Shown here: positions 9,168 to 17,167 of the stretch, piece by piece
Numbering within the stretch: position 1 is the stretch's first letter
How the letters are laid out: every line of letters begins with the position of its first letter
DNA from: CAUZIZ01 sp965218775
Lineage (GTDB): Bacteria; Acidobacteriota; UBA6911; RPQK01; JAJDTT01
Direction: 5' to 3'
NCBI GenBank assembly: GCA_965218775.1
Contig: CBDCLS010000004.1
Location: 744,001 to 808,000 of the forward strand
DNA length: 64,000 bases
Position numbers and translations under genes: made by a program
Notes under the pieces: model-generated
Database searches by the model: none
Seen by the model: the letters and a program-made list of their open reading frames with translations, nothing else
Told to the model about the DNA's origin: nothing

Positions 9168-9221
9168 ACTGGCGCGTTCAAAGCTCGCAGTGGACGGACA
9201 CAGGGTGTCCCAAGGGCTCGC

Positions 9222-9644
9222 CTATCCATAGATCTGGTAGATCATCAGGTAAACCACGATCCCCGTCAGCGAGACATAGAGCCACAACGGAAGTGTCCAT
9301 CGGGCCAACTTGCGGTGGGTCTGGAAGCGCTCCTTCCAAGCCAGAGTCAAGGTTGCTATGGCCAAAGGGCCGATCGCGGCAGCAAGAACCACGTGGGAGA
9401 TCAGAATTGCAAAGTAGACGCTTCGAATCCAACCCTGACCGGGAAAGGGTTTCGACCCGACGTGGTAGTGGTAGACCAGATAGGAAACAAGAAAAAGAAT
9501 CGAGGTTGAGAAGGCAGCTAACATCGCTGCCTTGTGACGATTGACTTGTTTGGTGCGAATGAAGAAGTAACCCAGAAGCAGGAACACGGCGCTGACGGCA
9601 TTCAGGCTCGCGTTGAGCGCCGGCAGGTCGGTAATACTCATCAT
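9222..9644 (-). CDS. DUF420 membrane protein (CtaM-like)
   Basis: A 140-residue integral membrane protein with four hydrophobic segments. DUF420 proteins, including Bacillus CtaM, are needed for assembly or activity of heme-copper oxidases. Two histidine-bearing loops are visible: LVYHYHVGSKPF, and ISHVVLAA with the later QTHRKLARW. The start overlaps the stop of the ABC permease gene, so the two are coupled. An ATG at 9641 is an alternative start one codon later. In related genomes this gene usually sits with ctaA, ctaB and an ABC exporter; here those lie more than 13 kb away, on the other side of the mutasome block. Confidence 0.85.
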   Translation of the reverse strand: MMSITDLPALNASLNAVSAVFLLLGYFFIRTKQVNRHKAAMLAAFSTSILFLVSYLVYHYHVGSKPFPGQGWIRSVYFAILISHVVLAAAIGPLAIATLTLAWKERFQTHRKLARWTLPLWLYVSLTGIVVYLMIYQIYG

Positions 9645-10432
9645 CCAAGGCCTCGTAGGCTTGGACGTCGGGCCAACCAGAAAGAGATGGCGAAGGTAAT
9701 CAGTCCAAAGCCCGACGTAGCGGCCAGAGAGACCGAGAAGGACGGCAGGCCAAGCTCAACTTCCGGTGTACTCCAATAAAGTACTTGCCACAAAGCCGAG
9801 AACTCGTAGGTGAGCGGATTCAGGGTCATGATGCCCTGTACCCAGGCAGAGGCTCCTGCAAGGGGAAAAAGGGCGCCGGAAAGGAGCCACATGGGGAATA
9901 GAAACAGGTTCATGATCGAGTGATACCCCTGGGTGGATTCGCTTTGCCAGGCGATGGCAAATCCGAGGCAGGTCAACGAAAAGGCCATCAAGAAGAGGAT
10001 CACTGCGACCATCAGGATCTTCTTCAAATCCAGCGGAATCCCAACCAAGGGAGCCAGTAGGACAAACACGAATCCTTGGAGAAAGGCCAGGGTTGTCCCC
10101 CCCAGAATCTTCCCCAGGACCAGACCCAATCGGGAGATAGGAGCTACCAGAGCAGAGAGTAGAAAACCCTCCCGACGATCTTCAATCAAGGAGATCGTCG
10201 AAAAGATCGCCGTGAAAAGCAGGATCAGAACGATGGTGCCAGGATAGAAGTAGGACAGGTAGCTGAGACTGTCGGAAGCTGAAGAAGGCCGAAAGGTTTC
10301 TCCCACCCCAGATCCGATCAGAAACCAGAAGACCAAGGGAGTTCCAAGAGCTCCGATGAGACGTCCTGGCTGGCGGTAAAAACGAACGATCTCTCGCCGC
10401 CACAGAGCTCCTACCGAGATTAGAAAGCTCAT
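9641..10432 (-). CDS. ABC-2 type transporter permease
   Basis: A permease of about 263 residues with six predicted membrane segments. It begins MSFLISVGALWRREIVRFYRQPGR and has the ABC-2 signature region VLILLFTAIFSTISLIEDRREGFL. An upstream ATG at 10462 would add ten residues, but neither start has a strong ribosome-binding site. No ATPase is adjacent. The best partner is the minus-strand ATPase at 23303-24310, which sits at the end of the ctaA-ctaB run and has no permease of its own. Together they probably form an exporter tied to cytochrome oxidase biogenesis; the substrate is unknown. Confidence 0.88.
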   Translation of the reverse strand: MSFLISVGALWRREIVRFYRQPGRLIGALGTPLVFWFLIGSGVGETFRPSSASDSLSYLSYFYPGTIVLILLFTAIFSTISLIEDRREGFLLSALVAPISRLGLVLGKILGGTTLAFLQGFVFVLLAPLVGIPLDLKKILMVAVILFLMAFSLTCLGFAIAWQSESTQGYHSIMNLFLFPMWLLSGALFPLAGASAWVQGIMTLNPLTYEFSALWQVLYWSTPEVELGLPSFSVSLAATSGFGLITFAISFWLARRPSLRGLG

Positions 10433-10510
10433 GCTTGAACCGCCTGGAAACAGGCGAAACATCTGTTTTGCATGTTCGCTTCACTCACGCCTCATATGAT
10501 CCCGCAAAAG

Positions 10511-10539
10511 TTGACAGGGGGCAATAGCGTGGATATTCT
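10511..10539 (+). promoter_or_regulatory. Sigma-70-type promoter for imuA
   Basis: A perfect TTGACA (10511-10516), a 17-bp spacer and TATTCT (10534-10539) lie 21 bp upstream of the imuA ATG. AGGTGAAG before the start can serve as ribosome-binding site. An SOS operator was looked for, but none was certain. Confidence 0.65.
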
Positions 10540-10560
10540 AGGTGAACAAAAGGTGAAGAC

Positions 10561-11274
10561 ATGAGGAATAGAAGAGTTTCGACGCTTAAGCATCTGCCTA
10601 TTCCATTGAGTGCCCAACCGGATCCAATGGAGGCAGTCCCCTGCCTATCCACTGGGATCGATGTATTGGACACTGTTTTGGAAGGAGGACTTCCACGAGG
10701 AAAGATCAGCGAAGTTGTAGGAACCCCTTCCAGTGGACGCACTGGCCTGATCCTTTCGATTCTGGCTCAAGCAATCGTCAAAGAAGAACTCGTCGCCTAT
10801 ATCGACGCTTTTGACTCATTGGATCCCAGTTTCGCGATCAAGGCCGGCGTAAAACTGAAGCAGCTTCTCTGGGTCCGCTGTGGAGCCTCACAGCAGAAAG
10901 CGTTCAAAGCAGCAGATATTCTTGCTCCTACGGGGAGATTCGGAGTGCTAGTACTCGATCTGACCCCGGCTGAAAATCCTTTTAAGCGGTGTAGAGTCAA
11001 GAGAGCTCCTCTTTCCTCCTGGTTCAGACTTCAGCGATCGCTTCAAGGAACCCCGACACTGCTGCTGGTCATCGGTCAAGAGTCCACTGCTGGCAGTGCG
11101 GCGTCGGTGACCCTCTCTCTCAAAAGATGCAAGGTGCAATGGTGCTTTGCCTCGGGCGAAGATTCATCTCCCTCTCTTGCCAGCCTCACCCCCTTTTTCT
11201 ACGGCATTTGGACGGAAGCCCAGTTACTGCGGGGTAAGCACCACGGTCATGTCACGTTTTATAGCCGTTTTTAG
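10561..11274 (+). CDS. imuA: ImuA-type RecA-like protein
   Basis: ImuA works with ImuB and DnaE2 in damage-induced mutagenic translesion synthesis. The 237-residue product has the RecA-like opening LSTGIDVLDTVLEGGLPRGKISEVVG. A P-loop-like segment, GTPSSGRTGLI, carries arginine where a catalytic Walker A has lysine, as is common in ImuA proteins. A Walker-B-like strand GVLVLDLTP follows. It begins a plus-strand cassette, and its 3' end overlaps imuB by 26 nt. The name rests mainly on gene order with imuB and dnaE2 and on the GxxSSGRT motif. Confidence 0.8.
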   Translation: MRNRRVSTLKHLPIPLSAQPDPMEAVPCLSTGIDVLDTVLEGGLPRGKISEVVGTPSSGRTGLILSILAQAIVKEELVAYIDAFDSLDPSFAIKAGVKLKQLLWVRCGASQQKAFKAADILAPTGRFGVLVLDLTPAENPFKRCRVKRAPLSSWFRLQRSLQGTPTLLLVIGQESTAGSAASVTLSLKRCKVQWCFASGEDSSPSLASLTPFFYGIWTEAQLLRGKHHGHVTFYSRF

Positions 11275-11728
11275 CTCCGATCTGCCACTCACACTTCCAG
11301 TGGTGCAGTCGCTTTCACCTCGGGTGGCCCTCTGCCCTCCCGATGGAGTATTTCTGGAAGTGTCGTCACGGGTCGAACGCGACATTCTGGAACAGTTGAT
11401 CGAGCGTAGCGATAGATCCGTCGTCTTGAAAACAGGAGTGGCTTCAACCCGTACAGCCGCCTTCCTTGCTGCCAAGTTTCGCTCGGGTAGCATTGTTCCT
11501 GCTGGCAAAGAGCGGGAGTTCTCAGCCACATTTCCGATCCGGCCACTTTTCCGGTATGCAGGAGCCCATCCCGAACTTTTCAGAGTCCTCGATCACTGGG
11601 GGATTCGGACAATGGGGCAGCTGGCGAATCTTCCCGAACGAGAGTTATCTTTCCGCCTGGGGGAAGCGGGACTGCATTTACGAAGGATGGCCCGCGGTGA
11701 AGACACCGAACCTTTTTTCCAGGGGTAG
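11249..11728 (+). CDS. imuB: ImuB-like protein, N-terminal part before frame change
   Basis: ImuB is a Y-family-like, non-catalytic hub that links the mutasome to the beta clamp. This part starts MSRFIAVFSSDLPLTLP at ATG 11249, inside the end of imuA. It contains SPRVALCPPDGVFLEV and a thumb-like helix region, WGIRTMGQLANLPERELSFRLGE. It stops at 11726-11728, straight after a run of six T. The family's C-terminal part continues in the -1 frame. The N-terminal palm region is shorter than in typical ImuB. Upstream in-frame starts exist at 11147, but they lie inside imuA and look non-coding. Confidence 0.72.
   Translation: MSRFIAVFSSDLPLTLPVVQSLSPRVALCPPDGVFLEVSSRVERDILEQLIERSDRSVVLKTGVASTRTAAFLAAKFRSGSIVPAGKEREFSATFPIRPLFRYAGAHPELFRVLDHWGIRTMGQLANLPERELSFRLGEAGLHLRRMARGEDTEPFFQG
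11713..11719 (+). other. T TTT TTC slippery heptamer at the imuB frame change
   Basis: The heptamer is in the right phase for a -1 slip (CC T TTT TTC CAG GGG TAG). Re-reading from the last C gives FFPGVAEPHFEERE, which joins smoothly to the downstream ImuB frame. One extra T would also restore the frame, so a natural indel or a homopolymer sequencing error fits equally well. Confidence 0.7.
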
Positions 11729-12543
11729 CAGAACCACATTTTGAGGAACGGGAATCGCTGGATTGGGCCGTCGATTCGGCAGAATCACTTGCTTTCATCT
11801 TCAATACGCTTCTAGGACGCCTCTGTTCCCGACTGCAGACCCACGGCAAGGCCACGGATTCGATCCGTTTGATTCTAAAACTGGACAATCGGTCTTCTTA
11901 CGAACGCCGACTCCGACTGGCTTATCCCATGAAGGATCCCAAGACCTTGCTTTCGATCCTGCGTTTGAAATTACAATCGGATCCGCCTCAGGCGGCCATA
12001 CTCGAGGTGTTTCTTCAGGCAGAGCCGACCCGAGCACGCACTCCGCAGCACCATCTTTTCCAACCAAAAACCGCTTCCAATCCGGAAATGCTCCCCCGCA
12101 CGTTAGCTCGATTGCAGGCCCTGGTCGGCGATGGAAACGTCGGTTCCCCAACCTTGTTGGACAGCCACCATCCTGACGCAGTGCGCATCCGGCCCTTTCA
12201 ACTCGCCGAGTCCAGGAAGCAAAGGAGAAAGAAGAGGAAATCGGCTCCAATAGATAGCCCAGAAGAAGAGATCTCTAGCTTTCCGCCCATCGAACCAGGT
12301 ATTGGATGCGCTCCACTTTCGCTGAGAAGAATCCGGCCTCCGGTCCCTGCGTTGATTTATCCAAGCCAGATCCTGGTCCGGGCTGGACCCTGGCGTTCTT
12401 CGGGCGAGTGGTGGACAGGAACGTCCGAGACAAAGGGGTGGTCACACGATCAATGGGATATCGAGTTCGCCGACGGTGCGGTGTGCCGGGTTTTCTGGGA
12501 TCACGATAGGAGCGGCTGGTTCGTGGACGGGATCTATGACTGA
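11719..12543 (+). CDS. imuB: ImuB-like protein, C-terminal part in the -1 frame
   Basis: This is the continuation of imuB, open from the slippery site to the stop at 12543. It begins PGVAEPHFEERESLDWAVDS, then has the little-finger-like segment CSRLQTHGKATDSIRLILKL and the ImuB hallmark ALVGDGNVGSPTLLDSHHP at about two-thirds. It ends with a short domain, WDIEFADGAVCRVFWDHDRS, seen at the end of ImuB proteins. The first ATG in this frame is at 11869, so an independent start there would lose about 50 family residues. The whole gene would encode about 431 residues if the frame is restored. Confidence 0.75.
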   Translation, partial: PGVAEPHFEERESLDWAVDSAESLAFIFNTLLGRLCSRLQTHGKATDSIRLILKLDNRSSYERRLRLAYPMKDPKTLLSILRLKLQSDPPQAAILEVFLQAEPTRARTPQHHLFQPKTASNPEMLPRTLARLQALVGDGNVGSPTLLDSHHPDAVRIRPFQLAESRKQRRKKRKSAPIDSPEEEISSFPPIEPGIGCAPLSLRRIRPPVPALIYPSQILVRAGPWRSSGEWWTGTSETKGWSHDQWDIEFADGAVCRVFWDHDRSGWFVDGIYD

Positions 12544-12550
12544 CGAGAAG

Positions 12551-12670
12551 CTTCCTTGCCCGTGCCCTTGCCCGTGCCCGTGCCCTTTCCCTCCCCGATG
12601 AAGGGAATTGATTCAGGTCGCGACTTCATCCGAACGGGCAAGGGCACGGGCAAGGGCAAAGGCAAGGGTA
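12551..12670. repeat. Inverted hexamer-repeat element (copy 2)
   Basis: CCCTTG/CCCGTG hexamers at 12551-12592 face GGGCAA/GGGCAC hexamers at 12635-12670. The arrangement matches the element at 5719-5826. It lies between imuB and the original start of dnaE2, and so inside the mutasome operon. Confidence 0.78.
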
Positions 12671-12704
12671 GAGACAGCAGCCTGGAGACCAATTTCACAT
12701 TGAC

Positions 12705-12713
12705 ATCCTACAT
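12705..12713. repeat. Target-site duplication, left copy
   Basis: ATCCTACAT directly precedes the left inverted repeat of the IS4-family element. It is identical to 14048-14056. Confidence 0.85.
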
Positions 12714-14047
12714 CACTAGTGTCCGGTTATAAGTCCCATAGAGTCAACTGGTTAGAGCTAGGACTGTGGGCTTCCTGCAAGCTAGGTCTCATAAGTAGTT
12801 GATAAATGGGAACTTTCTCGAATGCGGTCACGCTCAAAACCTGCAGAATACTGTGTAGACTTTGGGGAAGCTTGAGTTCCTTTTTCAGGATTGCGATGAG
12901 GAGGTAAACGCAGACAGCAATCCAGATCTGGGTGCGAACGGCATTGTCGGAGGTGCCGTAGAAGGTCTTGATTCGCAGGTGCTGCTTGATCCACTTGAAG
13001 AACAGCTCCACCTGCCAGCGGAGTTTGTAGAGGGAGGCGACGCTGAGGGCCGGAAGGGTGAAATTGTTCGTCAGGAAGACGAGAGATTTGTTGGTGGGAG
13101 CGTCGAAGAAGCGAACTCTTCGCAAGTGCTCTGGATAGTCTTGCCGAGATTTTGGCAAGGCCAAGCGCCCGGTGTGATCGCTGCGAACTCCGGGCTGATC
13201 GGACCGGGGTCGAGAGGTGTAGCGAGTAAAGCGGAGATTCTTCTTGGCCCGAATCACAAAGTAGGCGCAAGCTTGATGAACGACATGCAGACGAGCAAAG
13301 TCGAGATAACCCCGGTCCATGACGTAAAAGGCACCGGGCTCGATGACGAGGGAATCCAACAGGTTGACGTCGTGGCACTTTCCCTGGGTGATCTCGATGA
13401 CGGTGGGGATCGGACCCCGCAAGTCCAGCAGGGTGTGCAGTTTGATGGCGCCCTTGCGCTTGCGAAAGTGGGCCCAGGGAAACAAGCTCAAGCACAGGTC
13501 GATGGTGGTCGAGTCGAAGGCATAGACTGTCTCCCCCAGCTCCAGACCGAGTTGCTCGTTGGCATACAGGCGTCTGGCTTTGACAATGAGCTTCTGCGCC
13601 AAGTCGGCGTAGATACGCCAGTCCCGTGTTTCGTTGGCTTCGGCCAGGGTGCTGCGGGCCACCTCCCCGCGAAATCCCAGCGAATAGAGCAGCTCGCTTC
13701 GGGAGCGCAGGCAGGCCTCGATGTCCCGCAAGCTCTCCCGGTACGTCAACTGCGCGAAGGCCATGGCCAGAAACTGGTTCCGGCACGAGAAGCGGCGCAC
13801 CCGGCGGTCTCCTCCGTAACGCTCGACACAGCGCTGGAACTGTTCCCGGTGAATCCCCTCCATCAGCTGGGCAAAAATCGTTCGTCTTGGGTTCATGGCC
13901 AGAGACTGGACTACGCCTCTGACCGTCTGGGTACGGGGCCAAGGAGAAGCCACGAAAATTCAAATGCGTCACACCCCTTCCTCGTCGCAACCTACTATAC
14001 CCATGTAACTTATAGACGATCTCTACAATCTAAACCGGACAGCAGTG
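12714..14047 (-). mobile_element. IS4-family insertion sequence (1334 bp)
   Basis: The left end CACTAGTGTCCGGTT and the reverse complement of the right end, CACTGCTGTCCGGTT, agree at 13 of 15 positions. The element carries one transposase on the minus strand and is flanked by a perfect 9-bp direct repeat, ATCCTACAT. It interrupts the 5' end of dnaE2. The intact duplication and nearly matching ends suggest a fairly recent insertion. Confidence 0.9.
12727..13896 (-). CDS. IS4-family transposase (DUF4372 type)
   Basis: A 389-residue DDE transposase that moves the surrounding element. The N-terminal DUF4372 domain begins MNPRRTIFAQLMEGI and includes QFLAMAFAQLTYRESLRDIE. The catalytic residues appear as YAFDSTTIDL, YVMDRGYLDF, and the YREK-like segment LRWQVELFFKWIKQHL. 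The ATG at 13896 matches the usual family start; an upstream ATG at 13953 would add 19 residues not seen in the family. The frame is intact, so the element may be active. Confidence 0.93.
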   Translation of the reverse strand: MNPRRTIFAQLMEGIHREQFQRCVERYGGDRRVRRFSCRNQFLAMAFAQLTYRESLRDIEACLRSRSELLYSLGFRGEVARSTLAEANETRDWRIYADLAQKLIVKARRLYANEQLGLELGETVYAFDSTTIDLCLSLFPWAHFRKRKGAIKLHTLLDLRGPIPTVIEITQGKCHDVNLLDSLVIEPGAFYVMDRGYLDFARLHVVHQACAYFVIRAKKNLRFTRYTSRPRSDQPGVRSDHTGRLALPKSRQDYPEHLRRVRFFDAPTNKSLVFLTNNFTLPALSVASLYKLRWQVELFFKWIKQHLRIKTFYGTSDNAVRTQIWIAVCVYLLIAILKKELKLPQSLHSILQVLSVTAFEKVPIYQLLMRPSLQEAHSPSSNQLTLWDL

Positions 14048-14056
14048 ATCCTACAT
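14048..14056. repeat. Target-site duplication, right copy
   Basis: ATCCTACAT directly follows the right inverted repeat of the IS4-family element. In the dnaE2 frame the junction creates a stop, TGA, at 14046-14048. Confidence 0.85.
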
Positions 14057-14156
14057 AGAACTTCACAGTTGCAGCGCCTTCAGTTTTCTCGAAGGCTCCT
14101 CACTTCCAGAGCAGCTGGCAGAGGAGGCGGCTCGGCTGGACTATCCGGCTCTGGCC

Positions 14157-17100
14157 TTGATCGATCGGGATGGGTTCTGTGGGGCACCTCGCTTCTATAA
14201 GGCCTGTCGTGAGGTCGGGGTGCGTCCTCTGGTCGGCACTCAGATCACCGTGGCTGGATCCAGGTCTCCCCACTCCTACCAATTGCCATTGCTGGCAGAG
14301 AATTGGGAGGGCTATCAGAACCTCTCCCGTCTCATCACACAGATGAAGCTGCGTTCGGAGAAAGGAAAAGGGGAGATTCATCTTCGAGAGCTCGAAGATC
14401 ACACCTCCGGGGTCGTGTGTCTGACCGGAGGAGAGAATGGATTATTGAGAAGTGTGCTGCAGCAGGAAGGAGCGGAGTCTGCCAATCAATGCCTCGAGAG
14501 ATTGAAGGACATCTTTGGTCCGGATGGGGTGTACGTGGAACTGCAACGTCATCTTGATCGCGGCGAGGAGACCGTTAACCGCTTCCTGATCGAAATGGCT
14601 CCAAGACACCGTTTGCCGTTACTGGCCACCAATGGAGTGCGTTACACCCAATCAGAGCGTCGTCCACTACTGGATGTACTGACCTGTATCCGTCACAAAA
14701 CCGATCTGGATTCCGCGGGGAAACTCTTGAGTCGGAACGCAGAATGCTACCTCAAGGACCCCAACCGGATGAAGCGACTGTTCCGGGACCTTCCTGAGGC
14801 GCTGGCAAACTCTGTCGAACTGGCCCAACGACTCGACTTCACCCTGAAAGACCTGGGCTATCGCTTTCCTGAATACCCCGTGCCGGAAGGTCACAGCATG
14901 ATGAGCTATCTTCGCGAATTGACCGAGGCAGGAGCCCGTCAGCGCTATCGCCCCTATCATAGGCGCGCTCGCACCCAGATCGCACACGAGCTGAACCTGA
15001 TCGAGAAGCTGGAACTATCAGGCTACTTCCTGATCGTCTGGGACATCGTGCGCTTCTGTCGTGAGCAGGACATCCTCTCTCAAGGTCGGGGATCGGCAGC
15101 CAACAGCGCAGTTTGCTACAGCTTGGGAATTACCGCCGTCGATCCGGTAGGCATGGATCTGCTATTCGAACGGTTCCTCTCCGAAGAACGAGGGGAATGG
15201 CCTGACATCGATCTGGATCTCCCCAGCGGCGATCGACGAGAGCGGGTAATCCAGTATGTGTACGAACGATACGGAAGGCGCGGCGCGGCTATGACCGCCA
15301 ACGTCATCACCTATCGACAACGCAGCGCTGCCCGTGAAATTGGCAAGGCTCTCAAATTTCCTCCCCCGATCCTGGAACGACTCTCACGTCTTCTCATGAC
15401 CTGGGGACTGGAAGGTCCTGAGGAGGTTTCCTTCAAAAGGCTGCAACAGGCGGGTCTGGATTTTGCTTCGCCACGGGTGGAGAAGTTCGTCCAACTCTGG
15501 AAGCAGATTCAGGACCTGCCCCGTCACCTGGGTCAACACTCTGGAGGAATGGTCATCGCCCAGGGTCGTCTGGATTCCGTGGTCCCGCTGGAAAATGCCT
15601 CCATGCCCGGACGCACCATCGTTCAGTGGGACAAGGACGATTGTGCTGATCTGGGAATCATCAAGGTCGATCTGCTAGGCCTGGGGATAGTGTCGGTCCT
15701 TCAGGATTCGCTGGAACTGATCCATGCGAGAGGAGGGAAGCTGGATCTCGCCCACCTGCCTGAAGACGATCCCGAAGTCTACGCGATGCTTCAGAAGGCA
15801 GATACGATTGGGCTATTCCAGGTCGAAAGCCGGGCCCAGATGGCGACTCTACCGCGCCTGAAACCGCGGCGATTCTATGACCTTGTCGTAGAAATCGCCA
15901 TTATTCGACCAGGCCCCATCGTGGGGAAAATGGTCCATCCCTACTTGAAGCGCCGGGCGGGTCTGGAATCGGTGACCTATCCCCATCCTTCCCTAGAGCC
16001 GATCCTGAAACGAACATTGGGGGTTCCCATCTTTCAGGAGCAGCTCTTGCGCATCGCCATGGTGGCCGCCGGATTCAGTGGGGGAGAAGCCGAAGAACTA
16101 CGGCGGGCGATGGGCTTCAAGCGCTCCCAGGAGCGGATGCAGAAAATTGAGGTGAGACTACGTCAAGGGATGGAAGAGAAGGGAATCGTGGGCAAACCGG
16201 CCGAAGCGATTATTCGTCACATCAGTTCTTTTGCCCTCTACGGATTCCCAGAATCGCACTCCGCCAGCTTCGCTCTCCTGGCCTACGCCAGTGCTTATCT
16301 GAAGACCCATCATCCGGCCGTTTTCTATGCTTGTCTGTTGAACAACCAGCCCATGGGTTTCTACCACCCGGCCACACTGGTCCAGGATGCTCAACACCAT
16401 CGAGTTCGAGTCGAGCCGATCGACGTTTTTGAGTCCGATTGGCTCTGTACTGTGATCGACGAGAGATCCTTGAGACTGGGCTTGATGTATGTATCAGGGC
16501 TGCATCAGGAGTCAGGAAAGGCCATTCCAGCGGAGCGCGTCAGGAAACCGTTCGCCTCGATCGAAGATCTGCGGAGAAGGTCCGGGCTGAACCGGACGGA
16601 GATGAGAACCTTGGCGGAGATTGGTGCGCTGAGTCCTTTCGGAATGAGACGCCGCCAGGCACTGTGGCAGGTAGAGAAGTTATTCCGGCCAGCCGGTCCA
16701 CTTCTCGAGCAGATCGATGAGGTTGAGGAAGCCTCTCCTCTTCCAGCCATGAACGTTCAGGAACGCCTCATCGCCGACTACAGTGGCACCGGACTCACCT
16801 TGGGAGAGCATCCACTAGCCCTCAAAAGGAAAGAGCTGGAATCGTCTGGAGTGGTGCAGGCCTCTGCACTCCCGCACTGCCCCAGGGGACACCGTGTAAG
16901 GGTTGCCGGCAGGGTGATCGTGCGTCAACGTCCCTCCACCGCTGGCGGATTTCTTTTCATCAGCCTGGAAGACGAAACCGGCATCGCCAATATCGTCACC
17001 CGCCCCAAACTGTTCAAGCAGGAACGGCTACTGCTGGTCAACCAACCCTTCTTGATAGTCGAGGGCATCCTGCAGAAGCAGGACGGTGTCACCTCCGTAC

Positions 17101-17165
17101 TTGCTCAGAAATTCTGGCCCCTCGAGATCTTTCCCGGACCCTTGCCTTCTCACGATTTTCACTAG
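14157..17165 (+). CDS. dnaE2: Error-prone DNA polymerase DnaE2, 5' end split by IS4 element
   Basis: An alpha-subunit-type (C family) polymerase for mutagenic translesion synthesis. PHP-domain sequence is open from 14049 (YIELHSCSAFSFLEGSS), but a stop at the IS junction leaves only internal starts such as TTG 14157. The active-site region WPDIDLDLPSGDRRERVIQY holds the catalytic aspartates. The C-terminal OB fold, HRVRVAGRVIVRQRP to LAQKFWPL, is complete. Before insertion the gene probably began TTG ACA TCC TAC ATA (12700 on), giving MTSYIELH. As it stands, about 37 N-terminal residues with PHP metal ligands are lost, so function is doubtful. Confidence 0.9.
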   Translation: MIDRDGFCGAPRFYKACREVGVRPLVGTQITVAGSRSPHSYQLPLLAENWEGYQNLSRLITQMKLRSEKGKGEIHLRELEDHTSGVVCLTGGENGLLRSVLQQEGAESANQCLERLKDIFGPDGVYVELQRHLDRGEETVNRFLIEMAPRHRLPLLATNGVRYTQSERRPLLDVLTCIRHKTDLDSAGKLLSRNAECYLKDPNRMKRLFRDLPEALANSVELAQRLDFTLKDLGYRFPEYPVPEGHSMMSYLRELTEAGARQRYRPYHRRARTQIAHELNLIEKLELSGYFLIVWDIVRFCREQDILSQGRGSAANSAVCYSLGITAVDPVGMDLLFERFLSEERGEWPDIDLDLPSGDRRERVIQYVYERYGRRGAAMTANVITYRQRSAAREIGKALKFPPPILERLSRLLMTWGLEGPEEVSFKRLQQAGLDFASPRVEKFVQLWKQIQDLPRHLGQHSGGMVIAQGRLDSVVPLENASMPGRTIVQWDKDDCADLGIIKVDLLGLGIVSVLQDSLELIHARGGKLDLAHLPEDDPEVYAMLQKADTIGLFQVESRAQMATLPRLKPRRFYDLVVEIAIIRPGPIVGKMVHPYLKRRAGLESVTYPHPSLEPILKRTLGVPIFQEQLLRIAMVAAGFSGGEAEELRRAMGFKRSQERMQKIEVRLRQGMEEKGIVGKPAEAIIRHISSFALYGFPESHSASFALLAYASAYLKTHHPAVFYACLLNNQPMGFYHPATLVQDAQHHRVRVEPIDVFESDWLCTVIDERSLRLGLMYVSGLHQESGKAIPAERVRKPFASIEDLRRRSGLNRTEMRTLAEIGALSPFGMRRRQALWQVEKLFRPAGPLLEQIDEVEEASPLPAMNVQERLIADYSGTGLTLGEHPLALKRKELESSGVVQASALPHCPRGHRVRVAGRVIVRQRPSTAGGFLFISLEDETGIANIVTRPKLFKQERLLLVNQPFLIVEGILQKQDGVTSVLAQKFWPLEIFPGPLPSHDFH

Positions 17166-17167
17166 AG

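Noticed and set aside
12782..13990. A 402-residue minus-strand frame overlapping the transposase
   Set aside because: It is out of frame with the DDE motifs, Arg/Pro/Ser-rich and shares no family features.
12862..14058. A 398-residue plus-strand frame across the IS4 element
   Set aside because: It is the antisense shadow of the transposase and has no domain of its own.
14157..17165. Reading dnaE2 as the replicative DnaE
   Set aside because: Its length, the C-terminal OB end, and position after imuA-imuB fit DnaE2.
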